DNA from: Colwellia marinimaniae
GTDB lineage: Bacteria; Pseudomonadota; Gammaproteobacteria; Enterobacterales; Alteromonadaceae
Length of the DNA: 64,000 bases
Direction of reading: 5' to 3'
NCBI RefSeq assembly: GCF_002207865.1
Contig: NZ_BDQM01000001.1
Span: forward strand, 62,001-126,000
How positions within the stretch are numbered: position 1 is the first letter of the stretch; each line of letters starts with the position of its first letter. A program made the position numbers and the translations under genes. The notes under the pieces were generated by a model that saw nothing but the letters and a program-made list of their open reading frames with translations, had not been told where the DNA came from and made no database searches. Below are positions 31,737 through 39,994 of this stretch, in pieces.

Positions 31737-32867
31737 ATGAATAAATTTAGCAAAGAAGTTATGTCCGTTGGCGAAATGGCCAGTGGCACTAAACTAACTG
31801 TACCTGTTTATGCCTTTAAAGGTAAAAATAATGCTGCTGCCAGTGTTTATATACAGGCAAATATGCATGGTGCGGAAGTGCAAGGCAATGCGGTTATTTT
31901 CCAATTATTGGAACTACTACAGCACTGTAATTTGCAAGGTAATATTACCTTAGTTCCTTATGCCAACCCCATTGCTTGTAATCACAAAAATGGTGAGTAT
32001 ACCTTAGGGCGCTTTGATCCTATTACCGGAGTAAACTGGAATAGGATGTACCATTTTGATGAAAGTGTTATTGAGCCTTTTGTCCAACAGTACTTAGATG
32101 CCAGTGAAGAGGAAATAAAAGATAAATTTCAGCAACTATTGCTTAGTGAAGTTGAAAATAAGTTAAAACACAGCACCTGGGGGCTAACGACAGGTCAATG
32201 CATTGCTTATCAATTACAGCGCCTAGCGCACCAAGCGGATATAGTTTTGGACTTACACACAGGTCCAATTTCCAGTAAACATTTATATTGCCCTGAGTAT
32301 GCACAAGCGAGCGCTAAATATTTTGATATTGAGCATACTATACTCATTCCCAATGATTTTGATGGCGCTATGGATGAGGCGACCTTTTGTCCTTGGTGGA
32401 GTTTACAGCAGGCCTATGAAAACTTGGGTCGAAAATTTACCATGGGCCAAGGGGTTTTTAACAAGGAAAGTTTCACCGTCGAATTGGGTTCGCAAGAGCA
32501 AATAGACTTAGATGTCGCCAAGCAAGATGCCTTAAGTATTTTATCTTATTTACAATATCAGGGTGTTATCGATAATAAGCAATATCAGCCACAAAAAATG
32601 ACTCGATACGCAGGTTACTTGAAAGATTATAAAGCCTTATATTCTCCCATGGGCGGTATGGTCGATTACCTTGCTGAGTTTGGCAAGCCCTTAGCTGCCG
32701 GCGAGCCTTTAGTACGAATTCTGCGTATGGATAATTATGGTGATGGTGATGCCTTGCATTATGTGTCGCTTGAGCAAGAGGTTATCCCTATTTTACATTT
32801 TGCTTCTGCTAGCGTTAATCAGGGCACTGAGTTGTATAAGGTACTTTGTAATTACTTCGAACTTTAA
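31737..32867 (+). CDS. Zinc carboxypeptidase-like deacylase (M14, succinylglutamate desuccinylase/aspartoacylase family)
   Basis: Members of this COG remove acyl groups from N-acyl amino acids. The 376-residue protein has the zinc ligands in NMHGAEVQG (H44, E47) and LDLHTG (H174), and a catalytic glutamate in FTVELGS (E249). The C-terminal third (from about 290) is the beta-rich cap seen in aspartoacylases. No signal peptide is seen. Its place after a DapD-like succinyltransferase and a decarboxylase suggests that it removes a succinyl or acetyl group from the intermediate, taking the part DapE has in the standard pathway; that is inference. AAGAAG precedes the ATG. A 50-bp repeat array follows directly. 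Confidence 0.85.
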   Translation: MNKFSKEVMSVGEMASGTKLTVPVYAFKGKNNAAASVYIQANMHGAEVQGNAVIFQLLELLQHCNLQGNITLVPYANPIACNHKNGEYTLGRFDPITGVNWNRMYHFDESVIEPFVQQYLDASEEEIKDKFQQLLLSEVENKLKHSTWGLTTGQCIAYQLQRLAHQADIVLDLHTGPISSKHLYCPEYAQASAKYFDIEHTILIPNDFDGAMDEATFCPWWSLQQAYENLGRKFTMGQGVFNKESFTVELGSQEQIDLDVAKQDALSILSYLQYQGVIDNKQYQPQKMTRYAGYLKDYKALYSPMGGMVDYLAEFGKPLAAGEPLVRILRMDNYGDGDALHYVSLEQEVIPILHFASASVNQGTELYKVLCNYFEL

Positions 32868-32873
32868 TTATGT

Positions 32874-33023
32874 ACAGGATGTACGGTAGCTCGCGGAGAT
32901 AGGGATATCTAGGAGCGAGCAAAACAGGATGTACGGTAGCTCGCGGAGATAGGGATATCTAGGAGCGAGCAAAACAGGATGTACGCGCGAACTCACTGGG
33001 ACAATATGTCTAGCAGCGAGATT
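32874..33023. repeat. 50-bp palindromic tandem repeat, two perfect copies plus one decayed
   Basis: Copies start at 32874 and 32924 and are identical over 50 bases; a third from 32974 is degenerate. Each unit begins ACAGGATGTAC and contains a hairpin: GCTCGC and GCGAGC arms around an inner AGATA/TATCT pair. It lies between the convergent M14 and TraF-like genes, so it may be a REP-like element or serve as a terminator. Confidence 0.85.
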
Positions 33024-33058
33024 ATTAAGGCCGCTCTTTATGTTATTTATATCACTGG

Positions 33059-34324
33059 CTATATTTTTAAACTGAGTTGCAAGGCCGCACCAATAGTATC
33101 GTTATCGCCAGTGAAAGCGGCAATATCAATAGCAAATACCGCCCAAGGTGAAATGCCAATACCAGCCGTGTAAATATCGTCATCAATTTCATTTAAATCA
33201 GTACGATAACCTAAGCGAAATTGAATATGTTCATAGAAACGAAACTCAGCACCAACGCCAGCATATTTTGATGCCGCTAAAGCAGCAAACTGCGCTCGGT
33301 CGGTTAAGTCTATCTCTGTTGCTAGGCTTAGCCAACTATTTTGATAACTTAAACCAAAGACAGTGCTGTTTTTTAAAGTAAAAGTAATATTTTGTTCAAC
33401 ATGATATACGGTTTTTTTTAGCAAGTTATTACTGACCAGAGCCGCGTGCCATTGACGCTCTGCTCCCCAGGTTAGGTATAAACCTAAGTCAACATTGCTA
33501 CCACTTTTATCGGTAATATTCTCGTCATTGCTGATCTCAAAGTCATCATCGTCAAATTCATTGATTTTCCCGCTATTATAATAAAGATCAATGCGTTGAT
33601 ATTTTAATTTTGCGCCAATACTGAAGTCATAATTGGCTTGTTTAATCGCAGGATAAGCAGCCATAACACCCGCTTCGGCAATTGAATAGCCAAGGGTAGT
33701 TGTTGCTGACGCCAGATCATTTAAGTTTAAGTTAGCGGATAAAATCGCGTCATTTAAGGTTTTTTCATCGTCTTCGCTGTAGTCTAGTGTGCCAGCAATA
33801 CGTCCGTATTGATTGGTAAACAAACCAAAACTTAAATACTGGTTAGGAATAATCATTTGGAAGTTCAAACCATTACGTACCTTTACTACTTTATTATCAA
33901 TTTTTTTAAAGTCAGCAATAATATCATCTACTTGCTGATTTAGGTCATCATAGTAACTTTTTACTTGGGTTGTCGATTGAAAGTTTTGCGATTGAATGCC
34001 ATTAATATCCTTGGCTAAATTATCAAGGTTATCACTGATTTCTTTCGTAGTATCAACAACATCATATTTATCCGAGGCCATAATACCTATATTTAAAGAA
34101 AAGAAAATATCATCATAGTTATCAAATTTGGTCAGTAATGCAGGGTTACTCAATGATGAGGTAAAGTCCTGGGTTAAGCCGGTAAAGCCTTGCCCGGTAC
34201 GTTTAGCGGTAAAGCTCTCTCCATAGCTAGGTAGTGCCATAGCCATGATCGAAATTAACAATAATGTTGGTTTAAATGTGTGCAGGCAGACAATATTTAA
34301 CGGGGAGTAAGTCAAAGGGGCCAT
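33059..34324 (-). CDS. TraF-like outer-membrane beta-barrel protein (conjugal-transfer TraF_2 family)
   Basis: The 421-residue protein has a signal peptide (PTLLLISIMAMALPSYG before ESFTAKRTGQGFTG), then SLSNPALL, a coiled-coil stretch rich in Asp/Asn/Gln (about 85-145) and many alternating beta strands ending in aromatic or aliphatic residues. This matches proteins annotated as plasmid TraF (PF13729), a barrel resembling FadL/PorV relatives; most chromosomal members have no known link to conjugation. AAGGA lies 7 bases before the ATG. It is divergent from the Zur-controlled zinc unit, and the Zur box could in principle affect both. Confidence 0.72.
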   Translation of the reverse strand: MAPLTYSPLNIVCLHTFKPTLLLISIMAMALPSYGESFTAKRTGQGFTGLTQDFTSSLSNPALLTKFDNYDDIFFSLNIGIMASDKYDVVDTTKEISDNLDNLAKDINGIQSQNFQSTTQVKSYYDDLNQQVDDIIADFKKIDNKVVKVRNGLNFQMIIPNQYLSFGLFTNQYGRIAGTLDYSEDDEKTLNDAILSANLNLNDLASATTTLGYSIAEAGVMAAYPAIKQANYDFSIGAKLKYQRIDLYYNSGKINEFDDDDFEISNDENITDKSGSNVDLGLYLTWGAERQWHAALVSNNLLKKTVYHVEQNITFTLKNSTVFGLSYQNSWLSLATEIDLTDRAQFAALAASKYAGVGAEFRFYEHIQFRLGYRTDLNEIDDDIYTAGIGISPWAVFAIDIAAFTGDNDTIGAALQLSLKI

Positions 34325-34495
34325 AAATAAATCCTTGTGCTAATAAGATAACATAACTACTTTACCCAAGAGAAATATAGGGTTAACTTGCCAAAGTATA
34401 GCGCAGCGGTGCTGTTTAGCCTGATGTTTCTATCGCTTTTTTATAGCTTTTTTTGTCGCAAGGGGGAAAGCTCTCTATGATAAAATAAGCAAGCA

Positions 34496-34528
34496 TTGAG
34501 TTCATCTTATTAATGTTATACTATAACA
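34496..34528 (+). promoter_or_regulatory. Zur box over the promoter of the zinc-uptake unit
   Basis: TGTTATACTATAACA at 34514-34528 is a perfect odd palindrome and matches the core of the gammaproteobacterial Zur box (TGTTATANTATAACA). It contains a -10-like TATACT (34517-34522); TTGAGT at 34496-34501 could be the -35 at a short 15-base spacing. The following ATG is only 4 bases away, so the transcript may be leaderless. Zinc-bound Zur would block transcription. Confidence 0.85.
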
Positions 34529-34531
34529 CTT

Positions 34532-34855
34532 ATGGACTTTACCTTAGCTAAATATCAACTTAAAATAAATAAGCGAAAAATTCGCCAGGGCGTTATAACG
34601 CTCTTGCTCTTTTGTGCGACTTTTTTTTCTCATAGTGAACATTTTACTCAAGTTGACTTTGATGCCTTTGCAAATGTTGCATCACATGACTGTCATTTAT
34701 GTCAGCAAGGTCTAGATTCTCCGCCCAGCTCTATCAGGCTATACCCAGTAGCAACTAGCATAGCTAGACTAAACAACGTTCGAATTATCAGTGTCGTGCT
34801 TGCCGCACCTGCTTATATTAACCCGCCGTTAAGAGCACCGCCAAGCTCGCTGTAA
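34532..34855 (+). CDS. Small exported protein with a CxxC pair in a Zur-controlled zinc unit
   Basis: The 107-residue product has one hydrophobic N-terminal segment (GVITLLLFCATFFSH), likely a signal peptide or anchor. Then come HSEHFTQVDFD and SHDCHLCQQGLD, whose two Cys and nearby His could bind metal, and a Pro-rich tail (NPPLRAPPSS). It resembles the short proteins often found in front of ZnuD-type TonB receptors and sometimes called zinc chaperones; the function is not proven. There is no ribosome site: the ATG is 4 bases after the Zur box, so leaderless translation is likely. The TonB receptor starts 128 bases downstream. Confidence 0.7.
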   Translation: MDFTLAKYQLKINKRKIRQGVITLLLFCATFFSHSEHFTQVDFDAFANVASHDCHLCQQGLDSPPSSIRLYPVATSIARLNNVRIISVVLAAPAYINPPLRAPPSSL

Positions 34856-34983
34856 TTTTCTTCTCGTGTATTTTATTGTGTGGGGCTTAGTGCCAGTAAC
34901 TAAGCCCTCACCCAGCTAGCTGTCTGTGAAACTAAATTCTCAGCGCGGTATGCATCACCTAAAAAATTATCGGAAATCAGTTT

Positions 34984-37479
34984 ATGTCTTTTTTTGCCAA
35001 TCAAAAGAGTATCAATAGTCAAGTTAAATTCCCTCTGAAAAAAATTGTTAATACCGGAGTGCTGTCAACACTCGTAACAATGTTATGTTTTAGTCAAACC
35101 AGCTTAGCGCAGAGCCTATCAGGGGTTGTGCTTAATAAACAAGGCCAAGCTATTTATAATGCCAGAGTGGAGCTAGCTAATGGTACACAGCAAGTACGTT
35201 CCAATGCTCAGGGGGTATTTATCTTTACCGACGTTAAACAAGGCGTTTTTGAAGTTCATATTAGTGCTAAAAATTATGGGCATAGTAAGCAACAAATTAT
35301 TATTAAAGAGCAAGATGTCACTGACCTAAAGGTGGTTTTGTCTGCATCGGTGATGGAAATTATTGATGTACATGCAATGCCGTTACATAGCTCTTTAATT
35401 GAGTCGGCATTGCCTATTAATGTGCTCAGTGCCGATGAATTAAAAATGAAACAAGCGGCAACCTTAGGGGAAACGCTAAAAAATGAAGTGGGTGTTCATT
35501 CGAGTTATTATGGCCCCGTTGCCAGTACCCCCATTATTAGAGGCTTGGATGGACCTAGAGTACTTATTACCCAAAATGGCTTAGACGTTGGTGATGCTTC
35601 ACGTATTGGTCCTGATCACGTAGTAGCAACAGAAACAAGTACAGCAACACAAATAGAAGTATTACGTGGTCCAGCAACGCTATTTTACGGCAGTGGTGCA
35701 ATTGGTGGTGTGGTTAATGTGGTGGATGAACGTGTACCAAGGAGTACTGACGATCAAATTGACTATTTGTTACAATATAACGATGTTTCCAATGAACGGC
35801 AGGGCTCAATTAATATCCAAACGGGTCGAGATAATATCGCTTTTCACTTGGATGGTTTTTGGCGTGACTCTAAAGATTATAAACTTGCTGGTGAGGCTGA
35901 CTCCCATGAAGAACACCAGGACAGTGATGCCGAGTATGAAGAGCATGGAAAAATCCGTCTCGAAAATAGTGCCTCTACCAGCAGTGGGGCCACCTTTGGT
36001 ACTAGTTATTTACTTGACGATGGCTTTATCGGTTTTTCTTATGGCTTTATGAGTAGAGACTACGGAATTCCTGGCCATAGCCATGAAGGGGAACATGCTG
36101 ATGAACATAGTCAGCCGTTAACCCTGAGTGCTAGCCAAGATAGCGGTGTTTATGCAAAAATGCAGCAAGATAGATGGCAAGTGCTGGGCGAGTATAATTT
36201 TGAACAAGCCTTTATTAGCCAGGTCGGCACAAAATTTTCCTACAGTGATTATCAACACCAAGAAATTGAGTCAGGCTTAGTTGGCACAACTTTTAGCAAT
36301 AAAAGTACGGAAGCGCGTATTGATCTTTTTCATCGCGATTTTTCTGGTTGGCAAGGAGCCTGGACTATTCATTATAAAGCATCAGACTTTAAAGCTCTCG
36401 GCGAAGAAGCTTTTTCGCCACCCGCTAAATCGGCAATGTTCGCCGCAGCTTGGTTAGAAGAGAAACATTTTGGTCCGGTATTATTGCAATTGGGCGCTAG
36501 AATAGAGCAAGTCACTATCGATGCTGATGATAGCTTGATCGGCTTTGCAGATAGCCATGTATTGCCTACAGAGCCAACACATAATGAGCAACATCAAACA
36601 TTAGTATCATTTGAACGGCAATCATTTACCCCGATTAGTGCTTCAGCAGGTTTAGTCTGGGATTACCAATCAGGTTATAACTTAGGGTTTTCACTAGCAC
36701 TGTCACAACGTGGCGCCTCTTCCGGCGAGTTATTTTCATTTGGTCCACATATAGGCACAAACACTTTTGAGGTAGGCGCAATGTTTGCTGTGCATCAAGA
36801 CGGTGATGAAATTCAGGTCGAGTTAGCTGAGCAAGTACCCAGGGTCGAAACATCGCTTAATCTGGATTTGACCTTACGGAAATTTAACGGTGATTTTGGT
36901 TATGTTATTAGCGCATTTTATAATCGTATTGATGATTATTATTACCAGAAAAATACTGGCCTATTTTTTGTCGAAGAGCACGTCCATACTGTTGCAGAAG
37001 CAGATGAAGATGAATCAGGCTTACCTATCTTAGTTTATCAGCAAGCTGATGTGCATATGTATGGCGCTGAAGCTGAATTTGTTTATCAAGTGTCATCGGC
37101 CGTTAAAACCAGCTTAATTGCTGACTATATTCGAGCTAGGCTTATTGATAATGACGAAAAGGGTAATCTACCGCGTATTCCTCCGATGAGGCTTGGTGTT
37201 ATTGTGAATTATCAAGCGGATAAATTTGCGAGTGAACTGAGTGTTAGCCACTACTTTGCACAAACAGATATTGCTGAGTTAGAAACCACAACAGATAGCT
37301 ATACTATGGTTGATGCACATGTTAATTATTATATTGCTGGCGTTGGTGATGATTTAACCCTGTATTTGAAAGGGCAGAATCTAACCAATGAACATGCCCG
37401 GGTGCACTCGTCTTTTATTAAAGAGATTGCGCCATTACCTGGTCGTAATTTCAGTATTGGCATTCGTGGCAGCTTTTAA
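34984..37479 (+). CDS. TonB-dependent outer-membrane receptor, ZnuD-like (zinc uptake)
   Basis: The 831-residue protein has a signal peptide ending near SLAQ, an N-terminal carboxypeptidase-regulatory-like domain (about 44-115, LSGVVLNKQGQAIYNARVEL), a plug (about 130-250; PIIRGLDGPRVLITQNGLDVGD, IEVLRGPATLFYGSGAIGGVVNVVD) and a 22-strand barrel ending in an aromatic residue (SIGIRGSF). Extracellular loops carry His/Asp/Glu-rich tracts (DSHEEHQDSD, GHSHEGEHADEH, EEHVHTVAEADEDE), as in the zinc receptor ZnuD. Together with the Zur box upstream this makes zinc the likely cargo. The receptor has no obvious internal damage. A MITE begins 10 bases after its stop. Confidence 0.9.
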   Translation: MSFFANQKSINSQVKFPLKKIVNTGVLSTLVTMLCFSQTSLAQSLSGVVLNKQGQAIYNARVELANGTQQVRSNAQGVFIFTDVKQGVFEVHISAKNYGHSKQQIIIKEQDVTDLKVVLSASVMEIIDVHAMPLHSSLIESALPINVLSADELKMKQAATLGETLKNEVGVHSSYYGPVASTPIIRGLDGPRVLITQNGLDVGDASRIGPDHVVATETSTATQIEVLRGPATLFYGSGAIGGVVNVVDERVPRSTDDQIDYLLQYNDVSNERQGSINIQTGRDNIAFHLDGFWRDSKDYKLAGEADSHEEHQDSDAEYEEHGKIRLENSASTSSGATFGTSYLLDDGFIGFSYGFMSRDYGIPGHSHEGEHADEHSQPLTLSASQDSGVYAKMQQDRWQVLGEYNFEQAFISQVGTKFSYSDYQHQEIESGLVGTTFSNKSTEARIDLFHRDFSGWQGAWTIHYKASDFKALGEEAFSPPAKSAMFAAAWLEEKHFGPVLLQLGARIEQVTIDADDSLIGFADSHVLPTEPTHNEQHQTLVSFERQSFTPISASAGLVWDYQSGYNLGFSLALSQRGASSGELFSFGPHIGTNTFEVGAMFAVHQDGDEIQVELAEQVPRVETSLNLDLTLRKFNGDFGYVISAFYNRIDDYYYQKNTGLFFVEEHVHTVAEADEDESGLPILVYQQADVHMYGAEAEFVYQVSSAVKTSLIADYIRARLIDNDEKGNLPRIPPMRLGVIVNYQADKFASELSVSHYFAQTDIAELETTTDSYTMVDAHVNYYIAGVGDDLTLYLKGQNLTNEHARVHSSFIKEIAPLPGRNFSIGIRGSF

Positions 37480-37488
37480 CACTTTAGA

Positions 37489-37687
37489 TAACCTGAACTC
37501 TGGATAATGAATATTATAAAACTTTGAAGTTTATAGAGTAAATCACAAGTTATACACAATGATGATAATTTAGTCGTTATCAAGGCATTTTTACGTACCC
37601 AATAGCGGGCTATTGGTCGTAGAAATAACGCTGATAGCGGTTAAAATAGCTTTGTTGTGTAATAGGGCTTATCCAGAGCTCAGGTTA
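37489..37687. mobile_element. 199-bp MITE-like element with 19-bp terminal inverted repeats
   Basis: TAACCTGAACTCTGGATAA at 37489-37507 is repeated inverted at 37669-37687 (complement TAACCTGAGCTCTGGATAA), 18 of 19 identical. The outer TA on both sides may be a target-site duplication, as for mariner/IS630-type transposition, leaving 17-bp repeats. There is no coding capacity inside. An inner hairpin CCAATAGC-GG-GCTATTGG lies at 37599-37616. The parent transposon is not in the window. Confidence 0.8.
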
Positions 37688-37732
37688 GGTATAATCTTTA
37701 TGGTGTCTTAACGCGGCTTAATCACCTTTAGC

Positions 37733-37764
37733 AAAGGGCTATAACCATGTTGTAGCCTTTTTTT
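37733..37764 (+). terminator. Terminator-like hairpin near the intron 5' end
   Basis: AAAGGGCTATAAC and GTTGTAGCCTTT form an imperfect stem around CAT, followed by seven T. It may be the native TonB-receptor terminator used as the intron target, or part of the intron. Confidence 0.6.
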
Positions 37765-38552
37765 ATGTTTGCCCAGCGAAGCTGGCAAACCCGACAGGCT
37801 GAAAGAAGCCTGATCACCCTGACTAAGGGGAAGATAATCTGAATGGCAAGGGCGTTATTGGCTAACGATAGGGTCTGAAGGAAGCCATAGGAAGATAGAT
37901 GTACACAACTAACCGTAACCTGTTTCGGCGGTATTGGTGGGTAAGCGTCCATAATAGCGCGAAGCCCTATTCTTAGTCAGACCAATGCTGTGCTTGAGGG
38001 TGGCATATCTATCGGGGAGCTAGTGCAGTAACTGGGGAAGCCTGGCATTGTATCCAATCAAAATGATTTGATCAAAAATGGTTGGACGTATTATTCAAGA
38101 GGTGACTCAAGAATTTTGCGAGTGTGAGGTGGCAGATGAACCCGTAGTAGTGAGTAAGGCTAGGCCGATGACAGCCAGTAATGGTGAGGAGGATAAAACC
38201 AAGCCGACTATCAGCATTGTGTTTGATAGGGTCAATTTGAGTTAAAAGCTTTCATTGATTGCGAAGGGGGGAAGTGATTTATAAATCACTCAAGAATAGT
38301 GGGATTTGTATCGGGTCTACGAGTTGTCTAATAAGGCAAGGTCTCCTTAATTTGCTAAGGGTGAAATCAAGGCTGAGAATGGAACTGGACACGGGGAGTA
38401 ATTATTTCTCTTTACTAGAGGCAAAATAAAGGCGGTTAAGTACATTGCAATAATAGAGAATAAAATTTCTCTCGCTAGAAGGCTTACCGCGATAATGAAA
38501 CAAACCTAACCGATGTAAAGGAAGCTAATCCCAAGTGATGTGAGACAGTAAT

Positions 38553-39818
38553 TTGAGAGTACATTTTAGTCTTTATGGACGCATGTTATCACTGCAAGCG
38601 CTTTATATGGCTTACAAACAAGTGAAAAAGAATCGAGGCGCTGCCGGCATTGACGGACAGAGTATCGATGATTTCACCCAAAATTTGGAAAAAGAACTCA
38701 ACCAATTATTGCTTGAACTGCAAGAAAAGCGCTATCAAGCGCAACCAGTAAAACGTGTTGAAATCGACAAAGACGATGGCGGCAAACGCTTACTGGGCAT
38801 TCCAACGGTTCGAGACCGAATTGTTCAACAATGTTTATCGACTATCATGACACCGATATTTGACCCGCACTTTCATCCATCAAGTTATGGCTATCGTGTG
38901 GGGCGAAGCTGTCATCAAGCGATCAGCAAAGCGACGTTATTTATACGCAGGTATAACAAGCGTCACGTTGTTGATATGGATTTGTCGAAATGTTTTGACA
39001 TGCTCGACCACGAGTTAATTTTAAAATTCGTAAGAAAGCGCATCACAGACGGCAGTATATTAAACTTGATAAAACAGTTTCTCAACAGTGGTGTAATGGT
39101 AGGCTCAACGTTTGAAAGTAGTGAACTTGGTAGTCCACAAGGAGGCGTTATTAGTCCGCTATTATCAAACATCTATTTAGATGAGTTTGACCAATAAATG
39201 ATGAGCAGGCAGCACAGGATAGTGCGGTATGCGGATGACATCTTGATTTTCTGCACCTCAAAAGCAGGGGCAGAGAACGCATTAAAAGTAGCGAGCCACT
39301 ATCTAGAAGTAACACTGAAACTTAAAATAAATGAGCGTAAGACCCATATAGCACATAGCGACACGGGGATAAAATTCTTAGGAGTGATAATTGGCAGCAA
39401 TTACACCCGTATTCAAGAAAAGAAACTCAACAACTTCAAAGTAAAAGTGAAGCAACTCACCAAGCGTAATGGAGCAGGTAATTTAGTGACAGTGCTAAAA
39501 AGACTCAACCCAGTGCTAAGAGGTTTTGTAAATTACTTTAAGATAGCGAATATAAGCTCAATTTTACAACAACTGTCGGCTTGGCTCAGGCGACGATTAA
39601 GGGCTGTACAACTGAGGTTGTGGAAAAAGCCGATGAAATTACATCGGCGATTAAAGCAGTTAAAGTTCAAGCCACCCTTTAAGTTTATCAAGATGAACTC
39701 ATGGCGAAGTGCCAAGAGTCCACTAGCAAACTACGCAATGCCAAACAAATGGTTTAAAGAAATCGGCTTATATCAGATAGATGAAGTGAAGACAGGAGTT
39801 CTTGCTTCTTATTATTAG
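38553..39818 (+). pseudogene. Group II intron reverse transcriptase/maturase with an in-frame stop
   Basis: The frame starts with TTG at 38553 (MRVHFSLYGRMLS) and carries RT domains through GSPQGGVISPLLSNIYLDEFDQ, then hits TAA at 39195-39197. It resumes without any shift at ATG 39198 with RIVRYADDILI (catalytic YADD) and the maturase domain (FVNYFKIAN, NSWRSAKSPLANYAMPNKWFKEIGLY), ending at TAG 39816-39818. Close relatives as I recall them read FDQ-E-MMRRGHRIVRYADD here, so a single change GAA to TAA would explain the break. The rest looks intact, which suggests recent loss. Without suppression, neither half would be active. Confidence 0.9.
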
Positions 39819-39843
39819 CTTGATGAGAAATAGTAAATTGCAT

Positions 39844-39874
39844 GAGCCGTATACGAGGTCCGTACGTACGGTTC
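39844..39874 (+). other. Group II intron domain V
   Basis: GAGCCG opens and GTACGGTTC closes a 31-base hairpin, the conserved catalytic domain V. It looks intact, so splicing by a maturase supplied elsewhere is conceivable. Confidence 0.88.
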
Positions 39875-39994
39875 TGTGAGAGGGATGAGGCATGAGCCTC
39901 ACCCTACTCGATGGCCATTGAATTGAGCTTGGGTTACTAGCTGTAGCACTATCGTATTACCTGGTATAAAGTTGAGCATGGGTAAGTGAGTGAA

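Larger units (their letters stand above)
37703..39911 (+). mobile_element. Group II intron with broken reverse transcriptase
   Basis: The element comprises a structured non-coding 5' part of about 800 bases, the RT/maturase frame (38553-39818), and a 3' end with domain V (39844-39874; GAGCCG...GTACGGTTC) and a domain VI hairpin ending near CTACTCGAT at 39911. The 3' end is well supported. The 5' end is not: GTGTC at 37703 is one candidate, and GTTTG at 37768, just after a terminator-like hairpin, is another. Insertion behind a terminator would suit a group IIC-type intron, which the RT also resembles. It lies between the TonB receptor and a binding-protein gene and interrupts no recognisable gene. 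Confidence 0.8.

Noticed and set aside
32874-33023. Possible CRISPR array
   Set aside because: The repeats are contiguous 50-bp units without unique spacers, and no cas genes are near.
37728-37952. 74-codon minus-strand frame
   Set aside because: It lies in the structured RNA part of the group II intron and looks like a chance frame.
38553-39197. First half of the RT as a complete gene
   Set aside because: It ends before the catalytic YADD, and the same frame continues with the rest of the protein.
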